Of a stretch of DNA of 47,909 nucleotides, positions 32,776 to 42,200 are shown piece after piece. A program made the position numbers and the translations under genes. The first letter of the stretch is position 1. Every line of letters starts with the position of its first letter. The notes under the pieces were generated by a model. That model searched no databases, was not told where the DNA came from, and saw nothing but the letters and a program-made list of their open reading frames with translations. The stretch lies in assembly GCA_964633725.1 (NCBI GenBank), contig CAZWHY010000026.1:1-47909 (forward strand). Reading direction: 5' to 3'. This DNA comes from Berkiella_A sp964633725. GTDB taxonomy: Bacteria; Pseudomonadota; Gammaproteobacteria; Berkiellales; Berkiellaceae.

Positions 32776-34176
32776 TCATATCTGACTTTGTTTGAATTTA
32801 TGTTTGACTAACCACAAAATCCCCATAATTTGTATCCCCAATGAGCCTAAGGCCAGTAGTGTATTTTGCCCGTAGCTAGGAATAAAGGCTGGTAAGGCTG
32901 AATAGATATGCATCAGGCTCAACACACTAGGAATAATGATATATAGCATAAATAAATATAATACAAAGGTACTCAAAATTCTGGAAGATTGCTTGAAATT
33001 AAAATAATGCAGTAAGCAAATATCTCTTAATGCAAACAAACATGTCGTGATAATCAATATGGCAGAAGAGAAATTTGGCATAAGCTCAGAGGTTGGTAAT
33101 GGCTTAGTGAGGCAAACAAAGCCCATAATAAGTACAAAAGCAAAAGATATCACCCACATAGGCAAAGAAGCGAGCGCTTCAATAGGACGATTTTGTTTTA
33201 ATCCCGCCCATAATTTTTTATATTGCAAAATAGAGAGATTATCAATAATTGAGGCAACGTATGTAAGTATAAGTGCAATGAGCAAGGCGAAATAGGTCGG
33301 TGCGCTTGTATAGATAGATTGTAAACTCTCAACTTTATTGAAATGACTTAAAGCGCTGACATCAAACTTCTGAAGTGTGGCCAAGCCAGAAAAATAAACC
33401 AAACAAAAAACATTAAAAACAAGCCACGCCCAAGGGGTATTAGGATATTGTAATTCCTTGGCAAAGCTGCGGTATAGACCAATCAGTCCCCAGGCTAGAA
33501 ATAATGTGAGAGAGCTTAAAGCAAAATATAAAAGGTTAATCTCTATATTATGCCAATTGACAGTATTAATATTTAAGTTGATAAAAATAAAGATATTAAA
33601 GGTCAATAGCCCACCGATAATCAGTGCCAGTAAAAAATATCTAAAAGATTTAATATTTTTATTGTGTCTACTAGAGGGGATAATTTGCAAGCTAAGTAGC
33701 AATGCAATTGTTTGCGTCAATAGTCCACCACAAATCAAGACAAAGAGCCTCAATGGTATATTCGTATGTTGGAATATGTTGGCATAGAGATCTGAAAATG
33801 AGGCATTGGGACTAGAGGTTTGCAAAGAGAGTCCAAGATATAGCGCGAGACAAACAAAAGCACCATACCAAGCAAACAGGGTGCTACCCAAGAGCTTGCC
33901 AATGCTCATTTCAATTGGGGTTATTGGAGATTGGCGTTGAAAATCCCATGTATTTTGATTCACCTCTTCTATGACCGCTTCAGATGCATTTTTTGTGCCC
34001 CATAGGAAAATAAAAAAACAAGCTAAATAATATGCCACAGTCGCTGCAAATGAGGTTGTGCCCGCTAAATGGGATAAATATACAATAAGCCCTATTATGA
34101 TGGGGGTTAAGATCATTCTATGTGTTGAGAAGTCTAACCAAATGTTTTTTCTGAGTTCTGCATTGTTCAATATCAT
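32776..34176 (-). CDS. ABC-2-type transporter permease
   Basis: 466 aa with about ten to twelve membrane helices spread across the protein, and no soluble domain. The N-terminus (residues 1-60) is followed by an EVNQNTWDFQRQSPITPIEM segment, the coupling-helix region typical of ABC-2 exporters of the YhaP/NatB kind. It begins 4 bases after the stop of the ATPase gene at 34181, so both form one transporter. The substrate is unknown. It is not a C39-peptidase exporter, since no cysteine-protease domain is present. Confidence 0.8.
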   Translation of the reverse strand: MILNNAELRKNIWLDFSTHRMILTPIIIGLIVYLSHLAGTTSFAATVAYYLACFFIFLWGTKNASEAVIEEVNQNTWDFQRQSPITPIEMSIGKLLGSTLFAWYGAFVCLALYLGLSLQTSSPNASFSDLYANIFQHTNIPLRLFVLICGGLLTQTIALLLSLQIIPSSRHNKNIKSFRYFLLALIIGGLLTFNIFIFINLNINTVNWHNIEINLLYFALSSLTLFLAWGLIGLYRSFAKELQYPNTPWAWLVFNVFCLVYFSGLATLQKFDVSALSHFNKVESLQSIYTSAPTYFALLIALILTYVASIIDNLSILQYKKLWAGLKQNRPIEALASLPMWVISFAFVLIMGFVCLTKPLPTSELMPNFSSAILIITTCLFALRDICLLHYFNFKQSSRILSTFVLYLFMLYIIIPSVLSLMHIYSALPAFIPSYGQNTLLALGSLGIQIMGILWLVKHKFKQSQI

Positions 34177-34180
34177 AATG

Positions 34181-34891
34181 TTACTTATTTTTGTCTTGAT
34201 TGGTATCTAGATAAACTTCTGCCATCGTTTTACTCTCGTCTGCTAATGCACAGTGCTTGGTGATTTTGCCATTTTTTATGATTAACATATGGGTAGAATA
34301 ATCTTCCAACTCAGATAAAATATGTGAGGAGACAATAATCGTCATCCCCGCCTCTTGTAGCTGTTTTAATAACGCAGATAAATGCATTCTGGCCTCTGGA
34401 TCTAAGCCCGATGCAGGTTCATCTAGAAATAATATTTTAGGGTGGCTAATAATTGCTTGAGCAATGGCTAAACGTTGCCGTAATCCTCGCGATAGCTCAC
34501 TGGCTAGCTTGTTTAAGTGTTGAGCTATTTGAAGCTGTTCGGAAGTTTGTTTAATATATTCTTCAATTTTATTTTTATCTGTATGATAACTTAAAGCGGT
34601 AAACATTAAGCATTGCTTTACCGTCAAAGAATCATACAAACCATAAAAATCAGGAAGAAAGCTGCATAGTTTATGGATTTTCCTGGGGTGCTTTAGTCCA
34701 TCTATACCATCTATGGTAAAACTACCGGAAACAGGTGAATCTAAGGCGGCTAGAGTACGCAATAGGGTAGATTTACCCGCACCATTGGGTCCAACTAAGG
34801 CTGTAATGGTTTGTGGCTTGATATTCAAAGAAACGTTATCTAATGCCCGCATATTTGGGTAGTCAAAAGTTAAATTTTCGCATTTGATCAT
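34181..34891 (-). CDS. ABC transporter ATP-binding protein
   Basis: 236 aa nucleotide-binding domain. Walker A GPNGAGKST (34-42), signature LSRGLRQR (133-140, the variant common in ABC-2 exporters), Walker B ILFLDEP (153-159), D-loop SGLDPEA and H-loop SSH (188-190) are all present. It powers the permease encoded 4 bases downstream. The pair ends at the strong terminator at 32743-32770. It is divergent from the membrane-protein gene at 35044. Export of the neighbouring double-glycine peptide is possible but not shown. Confidence 0.95.
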   Translation of the reverse strand: MIKCENLTFDYPNMRALDNVSLNIKPQTITALVGPNGAGKSTLLRTLAALDSPVSGSFTIDGIDGLKHPRKIHKLCSFLPDFYGLYDSLTVKQCLMFTALSYHTDKNKIEEYIKQTSEQLQIAQHLNKLASELSRGLRQRLAIAQAIISHPKILFLDEPASGLDPEARMHLSALLKQLQEAGMTIIVSSHILSELEDYSTHMLIIKNGKITKHCALADESKTMAEVYLDTNQDKNK

Positions 34892-35043
34892 ATAATATAG
34901 ACTTTTAATGTGTGTGTTTTGGTATAGTCTATATTAATTACTAATTGTTTTAAAATTTATCATTAAATTTGTGATGATAAATTTATAATGGGACAAATGA
35001 GTTTTTAATCTAGCTTATTTGTTTTTATTTGAAGGATTATGGC

Positions 35044-36072
35044 ATGTCTGAGTCAGCACAAGAGCAGAGCAAACAAAAAAAACATCAAGAACAACAAGAG
35101 CAAAGCGTGTATGCCAATCAAGTGCTAACATGTGCTCGAACAATTAGTCATGTTTTTGAGGATCTGGGCAGTGGCCTTGTAGGTTTTATTCCCAATGGGT
35201 TAGAGGCTATCTATGACGATATATTAAAAATGCTACCATTTATTGGTGATGTTTTTTGTGTACCGATAGTAGAAACTATATTTAAACTATTCACCGGGAT
35301 AACCATTGGACAAAGCATCGCTAGAGATATGGGGCGTTTCTTATTCAGACCCATAGGCTTTATGTTGGGTGCGTTATTGGGCACGACTATTAAAAAACAA
35401 CCCAGTTATAACCGAGGCATTAGTACATTATTGTATGATTTATCTGGGCAGACAGTGATAGGTGCTTTGATAGGGCTGGGGATTTTATTGGGTCTAATGC
35501 GATTTACGCATATTTTAGATAGCACTACGTTTCATCATATAGAAATGATTGGGGCGAGCCTATTAATAGGCGCTGTTGTGGGGCTAATGGCAAAGGGACT
35601 ATTTCTATTAGCTTTGAATATGGTCTCAAAAGCCAATGCGGCCAATATGAGACGTAATGTTAACCGTGCCAAAAGTTTAAATAAAAAGCTAAAAGAGCTT
35701 GCAAAGCAAAAAGCCAAAAGTAAGATATTAATGCATGCTCAGGATTTACTTGTTCAAATGAATGGTGCAGCTTCTCAACATCAACTAGAAAAATTTTTGG
35801 CAGATCAATATGGCAAGATATCTTATCACACTTATAAAAAGCTAGACAGGCACTTCGATTACTTAACTGACAGGGCTTGCTGTGGAGATATCAACGCGCT
35901 TAAAAAATTATATAGGTTGTTACCCAACCGTAAAAGACCCATACCACAAGGTCAATCTGCTTTGGATGAGATGTTAAATAGAATTTTTAATGGCCATACA
36001 TTATTTCAATTAAAAGATGATGTGGATAATACATATGATAGTTGGCGATATCAGGTTTTGCGGGAAGGATAA
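35044..36072 (+). CDS. Multi-spanning membrane protein, unknown
   Basis: 342 aa from ATG 35044, with AAGGA 7 bases upstream; the TTG at 35029 lies before the ribosome binding site. The first ~20 residues are Gln/Lys-rich and charged (QEQSKQKKHQEQQEQS). Residues ~45-205 contain four hydrophobic stretches with Gly-rich helices (GFMLGALLGTTI, VIGALIGLGILLGLM, GASLLIGAVVGLMAKGLFL). The last ~130 residues are soluble, basic and helical. Two Cys are adjacent (RACCGD). No family is recognised. It is 3 bases from the convergent endonuclease gene. The layout of a cytoplasmic N-tail, membrane core and large basic C-domain could fit a host-membrane effector or an inner-membrane protein. Confidence 0.6.
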   Translation: MSESAQEQSKQKKHQEQQEQSVYANQVLTCARTISHVFEDLGSGLVGFIPNGLEAIYDDILKMLPFIGDVFCVPIVETIFKLFTGITIGQSIARDMGRFLFRPIGFMLGALLGTTIKKQPSYNRGISTLLYDLSGQTVIGALIGLGILLGLMRFTHILDSTTFHHIEMIGASLLIGAVVGLMAKGLFLLALNMVSKANAANMRRNVNRAKSLNKKLKELAKQKAKSKILMHAQDLLVQMNGAASQHQLEKFLADQYGKISYHTYKKLDRHFDYLTDRACCGDINALKKLYRLLPNRKRPIPQGQSALDEMLNRIFNGHTLFQLKDDVDNTYDSWRYQVLREG

Positions 36073-36075
36073 GTT

Positions 36076-36774
36076 TTATCCAACAAATGGATTGCGATTC
36101 CCCTGAATTTTCGCTATTTGAATATTCTTTTTTTGTTCCCACATCGATGGTGGAAACGCATTGTGCCACTGAGTATACAGTAATTTTTCACTCTGGCTCA
36201 TCGGCAAGCTATACGCTTCTGACATATATAAATGTATACGTGCGATTTCGCCTTTCCTTGCATCAGGCACATCTAGTATTTTTTGTGTTTTGTCATAATA
36301 GATGCCACAAAACATCTCACAATCAAACCTATTTTGTACAGTATCAAATTTAGTTTTCCTCAGTATTTTTTGCAGTTTTGGTGTAACAGGCAATCGGTTG
36401 TGTAAATCATATAACATGATGTTATACAAAGGGTCGGATTGCTTGCAACAACGCAAACCTTTGAATCGTTGATAATTTTTATCAATGCATATTTTTTCTT
36501 GATAGCAAACTCGGTGTTGACAGAGCAATTTTTTAGAAACAACAAGATGCCAAGTGATTTTTGCAGATGGGTTTAGTACTGAATTTGAAAAGGGTTCTAA
36601 TTCGCCATTTTGGCTAAATAAATGTTGACAGAAAAAGCTCTTAGGGGCACTTTGATAAATCTTGAGCAGGGTTTGCGCTACATTTTTTTCTGTTAAGAGA
36701 GGGCGTATGGGCATTTGTGCCCATATGTTTGTTCCCCATGAGAGTGCAAAAATAAGTAAAAAACAATACTGCAT
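36076..36774 (-). CDS. Endonuclease I (EndA/Dns)-family secreted nuclease
   Basis: 232 aa. The signal peptide MQYCFLLIFALSWGTNIWA suggests periplasmic or secreted location. The family signatures are a TWHLVVS segment (His76, general base of the His-Me finger), YDLHNRLPV (Asn126, metal-site region), KGEIARIHLYM, LLYTQWHNAFPPSMWEQ and the terminal IQGNRNPFVG, the hallmark of EndA/Dns/Vvn nucleases. Family members cleave DNA and RNA nonspecifically. The Glu that normally precedes the catalytic His is Trp here, so activity may be reduced. Eight or more Cys are expected to form disulphides. It lies 12 bases after the glutaredoxin-like gene and forms an operon with it. Confidence 0.8.
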   Translation of the reverse strand: MQYCFLLIFALSWGTNIWAQMPIRPLLTEKNVAQTLLKIYQSAPKSFFCQHLFSQNGELEPFSNSVLNPSAKITWHLVVSKKLLCQHRVCYQEKICIDKNYQRFKGLRCCKQSDPLYNIMLYDLHNRLPVTPKLQKILRKTKFDTVQNRFDCEMFCGIYYDKTQKILDVPDARKGEIARIHLYMSEAYSLPMSQSEKLLYTQWHNAFPPSMWEQKKNIQIAKIQGNRNPFVG

Positions 36775-36786
36775 TAAAGTTGTTTT

Positions 36787-37161
36787 TTAAGTGTTATTGT
36801 TACAATTTGTGATGACACCAGAATCACATAGCATCATGTTTAGCTGTTGGGCGCTGAAGCCATCCATGCGTAGTTGACCGACCGTGATAATGGGAACGCC
36901 TTGCGCCATATCTAAAGCGTTATATTTATCTTGTCCTTCAGGTGTTTCAATGTCATAAACATTATATTCAACCCCTATAGTATTTAAGTAGTCCTTGGCT
37001 TTGATGCAGTGAGGACACCACTGTGCCATATAAATGCTGACAACTTTCTCTGAACCATAAGCTGTCCCTACAGAGACTTCTTCTGCTTGGCAAACAGAAG
37101 AATTAGCTATTGATATAACAAAAAGTAGCCCGAAAATAGCTTTGAACATATTTCTTACCAT
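36787..37161 (-). CDS. Exported glutaredoxin-like protein
   Basis: 124 aa (the ATG at 37149 is an alternative start). A signal peptide (MFKAIFGLLFVISIANSSVCQA) precedes a glutaredoxin/thioredoxin fold: VSIYMAQWCPHCIKAK with the redox pair Cys49-Cys52, YDIETPEGQDKY, then GVPIITVG with the cis-Pro 90. CPHC is more oxidising than CPYC and resembles the DsbA motif. Extra Cys (MMLCDSG and NCNNNT) occur at the C-terminus. It is followed by the Cys-rich endonuclease I gene 12 bases on, so it probably helps fold or activate that nuclease in the periplasm (inference). Confidence 0.85.
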   Translation of the reverse strand: MVRNMFKAIFGLLFVISIANSSVCQAEEVSVGTAYGSEKVVSIYMAQWCPHCIKAKDYLNTIGVEYNVYDIETPEGQDKYNALDMAQGVPIITVGQLRMDGFSAQQLNMMLCDSGVITNCNNNT

Positions 37162-37415
37162 AATAATCTAATAATCCTTCAGATACAGATAACTTCAAAT
37201 AGGAAGCATCCGTTGTACCGGTTTCTCACCTAAATTACAACTAAATAAAAAAAGACACCCTAAATTCTTAGTTCAGAGAATTAATTTTGAAGATTTTCAA
37301 ATTTTTACATCCAAAAATTAATAAGTGAGGATATTTTGAGTATTTTAGAGAGGAAATTGAAACTTTGACGTAGAATTTTAAAAATAGCGCGTCACAAAGC
37401 CTTGCTGATGCAATA

Positions 37416-37431
37416 TTTTAATATATTAAAA
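37416..37431. repeat. AT-only 16-bp palindrome after the RAYT gene
   Basis: TTTTAATATATTAAAA is a perfect palindrome, 7 bases from the stop of the transposase gene on the minus strand. It is too AT-rich to be a strong terminator. Confidence 0.4.
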
Positions 37432-37437
37432 CTTGGC

Positions 37438-38421
37438 TTAGGCTGCTTTGGGTTTTACGTAAGATTTTTTAGCCTGTCGAATGCCTTTTAAGCCGCCACA
37501 TTTTTTGGGAGAGAAATTAAGCAGCATTATTTCAGAGCCAACAGCGGATGCAAATTTTTCACCCAATGTTTGTACAAATGAAACCCAATTATCATGTTCA
37601 AATTGCAATCTAGAGAGAATTGAGGCAAGGTGACTTGGAATCGAGCCTGCGTGTTTATCTTGTCGAATTGTGCGACCGGTATAATCCACCAACTCTAAAT
37701 AATCAGATAGTTTAAAATCAATAGTATGTTTTTTAGAATGTATATCATTAGAAAATGGCACTAATGATTGGGGTTGGGGGTAAGTATCCGGATTTTTATT
37801 GGATGACTGCTTTACTTGTTTATCTAAATATTGAATACGTTCATAAATAGAAGTGAATTCAGAGGTTTCAGGTGTTTGAGCTACGCCAGCTCTAATCGGA
37901 TTTAAATCCACATAAACCATTGCGCTTAACAAAGCCCCGTCATCTAATAAAGCTTGAGATTTAAAGCGGCCTTCCCAAAATCTACCGGTACAATCATCTT
38001 CTTCATTTACATTTCGCGCTATGTTCTCGTTCAAACATCGCATAAACCAGCTAATACTCGCCAGTCTTTCTCTCCACTGTATGATTTTATATTTTTTATT
38101 TTTATTTTCTTCTGCATTATTTTTGAAAATAGACGACCAGCGAAGGATGACTTCTTCATCAGACCATTCTTGCGTGATTTGCTCTTCTACATGCAAAACA
38201 ACATGATAATGATTGCTCATGATGGCAAACGCACAAATTTTGATTGAAAAAACATCTGCTAGATATTTTAATCGGTTGATCAGCCATTTTTTTCGATGTG
38301 AATAATCTGTTTGAGTTAACTCATCGTAACCACAGAGCCAGCTACGGCGTACGCAGCGATTCATTACGTGATAGTAAGGGGTGGCATCTAAATTTATTTG
38401 TTCTGAGCGAGCTGTAGGCAT
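37438..38421 (-). CDS. REP-associated/IS200-like transposase (Y1_Tnp family), Tyr-less type
   Basis: 327 aa. YYHVMNRCVRRSWL (16-29), then KICAFAIMSNHYHVVLHV (61-78) with the HUH pair His71 and His73, GRFWEGRFKSQALLDDGALL and YVDLNPIRAGVA form the conserved RAYT core. In many RAYTs the helix after the HUH contains the catalytic Tyr (a R-Y-x-x-x-FN context). Here the matching stretch is RCLNENIARNVN without Tyr. The protein may therefore be non-catalytic or use another residue. A long variable C-terminus follows. It stands alone, with no flanking inverted repeats or left/right ends recognised. It may act on palindromic repeats such as that at 23405. Confidence 0.8.
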   Translation of the reverse strand: MPTARSEQINLDATPYYHVMNRCVRRSWLCGYDELTQTDYSHRKKWLINRLKYLADVFSIKICAFAIMSNHYHVVLHVEEQITQEWSDEEVILRWSSIFKNNAEENKNKKYKIIQWRERLASISWFMRCLNENIARNVNEEDDCTGRFWEGRFKSQALLDDGALLSAMVYVDLNPIRAGVAQTPETSEFTSIYERIQYLDKQVKQSSNKNPDTYPQPQSLVPFSNDIHSKKHTIDFKLSDYLELVDYTGRTIRQDKHAGSIPSHLASILSRLQFEHDNWVSFVQTLGEKFASAVGSEIMLLNFSPKKCGGLKGIRQAKKSYVKPKAA

Positions 38422-38533
38422 AGCTTAATATACTCCATATTTCCTGTTTATAATCCTAGCTCTGAACTTATGTGTTGTTCAACTTTTTAAGGATGTCTAT
38501 AATAAAAAAAAGATACTTTGTAGGATAACTATA

Positions 38534-39286
38534 TTGAGTCACAAGCATATTAGCTGCTCACAACATATGATTTTATTATGCTTGACGTTAATGTCTGGCT
38601 TTATCACCATGCCCCTGTTAGCAGCGGGGCCAATCATGCATGCTTATTTGGGACTTAAATGGCTGGAACACTTTGCACCTGAATATGAAGAAGCCGCCAA
38701 ACGAGAATTTATATTGGGCACTTTATTTCCAGATATAAGATACATCGGGAAAATTCCACGCAACCACACCCATATTAAAAAAATATCTTTGGCTAAGATA
38801 TCAAAAACCAAAACACCGTTTGAGCAGGGCATGCAGTTTCACAGCTACGTAGACAATATACGCTTTCATTTTTTAAAGCATCATAAAATTCAAAAACAAT
38901 TTAATCAATTGCCTAAAAAACATAAAAGTATCTTTATAAAATTAGCAGAAGATCAAGCGATATTTGATGAAAGCAATTGGTTTTCCATTAAAAAATATTT
39001 GATCAACCCTTGTGAGGCAGAAGAAAATTTCGAACTAAACTCGGCAACAATTACCAAATGGCATTTGGGCTTAACATTTTATTTTAACGCTTTGCCCAGC
39101 ACATTACTGAGCCAAATTAGTATGTTTGACAAAGGTATCTTAATGCTGGACGCGGAAACAGTCAACGATTGGAGTCAGTTACTTAAAAGTTATGTCAAAG
39201 ACGAAAATTTCAAACAATATGTGAACGAACTTATTCAGTATTTTGACAAACAGCTGCAAGCAGAAAAGCCATCCGTGGCTTCATAA
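38534..39286 (+). CDS. Exported zinc-dependent phospholipase C-like protein (tentative)
   Basis: 250 aa from TTG 38534, for which AGGA lies at 8 bases; the ATG at 38567 gives a cleaner signal peptide (MILLCLTLMSGFITMPLLA) but has no ribosome binding site. The mature part begins AGPIMHAYLGLKWLEHF and has FILGTLFPDIRYIGKIPRNH and FEQGMQFHSYVDNIRFHF. The His at the N-terminus, Pro-Asp-Ile, and HSYVD arrangement is reminiscent of zinc-dependent phospholipase C/S1-P1 proteins (H, PDI, H, GxxxHxxxD). Homology is not certain. If correct, it is a secreted zinc hydrolase. It is divergent from the RAYT-like gene and converges with the adhesin gene with 3 bases between their stops. Confidence 0.5.
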   Translation: MSHKHISCSQHMILLCLTLMSGFITMPLLAAGPIMHAYLGLKWLEHFAPEYEEAAKREFILGTLFPDIRYIGKIPRNHTHIKKISLAKISKTKTPFEQGMQFHSYVDNIRFHFLKHHKIQKQFNQLPKKHKSIFIKLAEDQAIFDESNWFSIKKYLINPCEAEENFELNSATITKWHLGLTFYFNALPSTLLSQISMFDKGILMLDAETVNDWSQLLKSYVKDENFKQYVNELIQYFDKQLQAEKPSVAS

Positions 39287-39289
39287 GTC

Positions 39290-42200
39290 TTATTGATGAA
39301 TATTGACTTCAGCGGCAATACTTTCTAAGTGAGCTTGTAACGCTTGTACATCATTGCCTTGGACTGTGCCAATGTTTTCAAATATCAATGTTGTATCATT
39401 TTGCAGTGTGACCTCTACGTTGCCATTTTCACCATCTTGTGAGAAGCTTTCAACTGCATCTGCAAAGGTTGATTCACCATCTTGATCTTCATCATCTACA
39501 TTAATAAAGGTCAGTTTGTTGGCACCATGTATTCCTAAATCTTTAACAAAGACTGTTTCGGGTGCATCATTTTTACTGAGGTCAATCACAAACTCATCAA
39601 TACCCTCTCCACCTTGCATCACAATTGTATTAACATTTTTATTCGCTGTTGTAAGCACATCGGCACCATTCGTTCCCATAAGGGTTAATAATGAATTTGG
39701 CTCTGCAACAACATTGATGGTCATTTCGGCAGATGATACTTGTCCTGTAGCAGCATCTTGTAAGGTATATCCAAATGATTCACTTTCATTTGCAGACAAA
39801 TCACCTATGTCATAATTATAATCACCGGCGCTATTCACACTTAATGTGGCGCCTAGTGGTGTATTGATTTCAACATCTTCTCCACTATCTGGTAGACGGA
39901 TATGAACGGTTGTTCCATTTAGATCGGCCGTGGCGTCTACACCATTTAATTGGGAGATATAAGCATCGGCATCGTTTGTTTCGACACTGATTTCAGCTAT
40001 TTGTGCACCTTGTTGACCCGCTAAGTCATTGGTTAACAAGCTGCCTTGTACATCACTATTAATTTCAACCCAGGTCTCATCATTATTTGCTTTGACTGTA
40101 GCGGCTGACGCAGACAGGACAGATACCAATATAAGGTTGAGATTTTGTCCTGTTGGGTCTGATTTGAATGTCAGGTTATTAGTTGATTTATCGCCATCAC
40201 TATCGATAATTGTGTACTCTATTAAGTCGAATATATCTTCAGCTGAGCTGGAGCCTGAATCGCCAGAACCTGAATTGTGATCATGTGAACCAGAATCGCC
40301 TGAGCCAGAATCAGAATCTTTGTCTCCTGATTTAGAGTCGGAGTCTGAGTCTTTATCACCTGATTTAGAGCTAGAGTCAGAGTCTTTATCGCCTGATTTA
40401 GAGCCGGAGTCAGAGTCTTTGTCTCCTGATTTAGAGCCAGAATCAGNNNNNNNNNNNNNNNNNNNNNNNNNNNNNNNNNNNNNNNNNNNNNNNNNNNNNN
40501 NNNNNNNNNNNNNNNNNNNNNNNNNNNNNNNNNNNNNNNNNNNNNNTCTTTGTCTCCTGATTTAGAGCCAGAATCAGAGTCTTTATCACCTGATTTAGAG
40601 TCGGAATCAGAGTCATGATCATGAGTATCATGGTCGTGGGAGTGCGAGTCATTGTCGTTTGGATTTGGATCTAATTGATATATATAGCTGCCATCCATTT
40701 CAAGCTGGAAGGTTGCGCCAGATTCGGTTGTTAATAATGCACCAAATACGCCATTAACGAGATCGCCATTTTCATTAACATATTTAAAGCTATCTACTTT
40801 CACTGGGGTATTAGGATCATTGGAATCGTTGTCTGCTCCTAATACATCATTTGACATCACATTGCCGGATAAGAATACAGGTTGGCTTGGATCTGAGTAG
40901 TCAAAAGTAATTGCATCTAGAATCGCTTGTGGTTGGTCATCTACAATTTCGATATTTAATGTAGAGGACGCTGTTTTACTCGGGTCAGATATAAGCTCTA
41001 ACGTATAATTAAATATTTCTTTGATGACATCATCGTGTACCGGCATATCATGATCGGCATTGGTCAATAATGTGTACTTGAAGTCACCTTTGTTGGCATT
41101 TACGCTATCTTCTACATTGATAACAAGTATGCCATCATTTGTTTGTATGGTCCAAACATCCCCATTTTTGACTGTTAGGAATCCTGCAATGGACACGTCT
41201 GTAATATTCACACCATCCGCAATACTATCATTACCCAAAATATTTCCAGAGGTCATCGTAGGGTGGTTGCCTGGATCTGAGCCAGTCGGTAAGCCACTTT
41301 CATAAACAATACCATTATCAATATCAGCAAGAATATCAATTGTTGTAGGTTCTAATGTGATTTTAAATGCAAACTCAGCGGTAGATTGGTCGCCATCTGC
41401 ATCTTCTATTGTGTATAAGAAATCATCAAGGCCATTACTTTGTGCACCCATTAAATCATAGCTGTAGCTACCATCGGCATTTACGGTCAAAGAAGCACCT
41501 AATGGCGTATCGATTGTATCGTTCGGAATTGGGACTGTCACAACACTACCATTGCGTGTTGCACCCGTTAGCTCTGGATGATTGTTTAAATAATCTTCGG
41601 CGGCTTGGTTATTATCTAGCTCAAATTGAATGTTGATAACATTAATCGGCTTATCAGCACCAGAGACATCATTGTCAACTAAGTTGCCATTTACCTCAAT
41701 TGGATTAATAGTATCTAATAATATGTCTTCCAGATTAGATAAGTCTGACTCAACTTCAATAACAAGAGGCGTATCAGATGGATTTGCTAATGGCTCTAAA
41801 TGCTCATTTACATCAGATTGATTACCGCTAGGTGCAATATTTAAGATGATAGCGTCTATATCATTTTGGTCGATTAGATTTTGCCATGCAGCTTCTTCCT
41901 GGTTTGTTAATTCATTACTCGTGGGCTGTGGTGTACCATCAGATAACCAGTATACTTTGTTAACAAAGCCATCTAGAGAGCTATCAGCAGCATCACTTAT
42001 GATATCAGCACTGGTTTCTTGCAAGGCCGCTCTATAATTTGTCCATTGCTCACTTTGTAAGTTATTAATATAGTCTTTGGCATCTTGGACATTATCAAAT
42101 TCTAGAGATATCCAAGCATCATCGCTATCATCTCCATTTCTATTCCCTGAGAAGGTAATAATGCTAATTCGAAGTGCTGTGCTTGCTTCATCATAGCTAT

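Noticed and set aside
32776..34891. ABC pair as the double-glycine peptide exporter
   Set aside because: Neither protein has a C39 peptidase domain, and the permease is of ABC-2 type; kept as a possible but unsupported link.
40317..40612. Regular 33-bp repeats as a possible CRISPR array
   Set aside because: Units are contiguous with no spacers and encode an in-frame Ser-Asp repeat of the adhesin; no cas genes are present.
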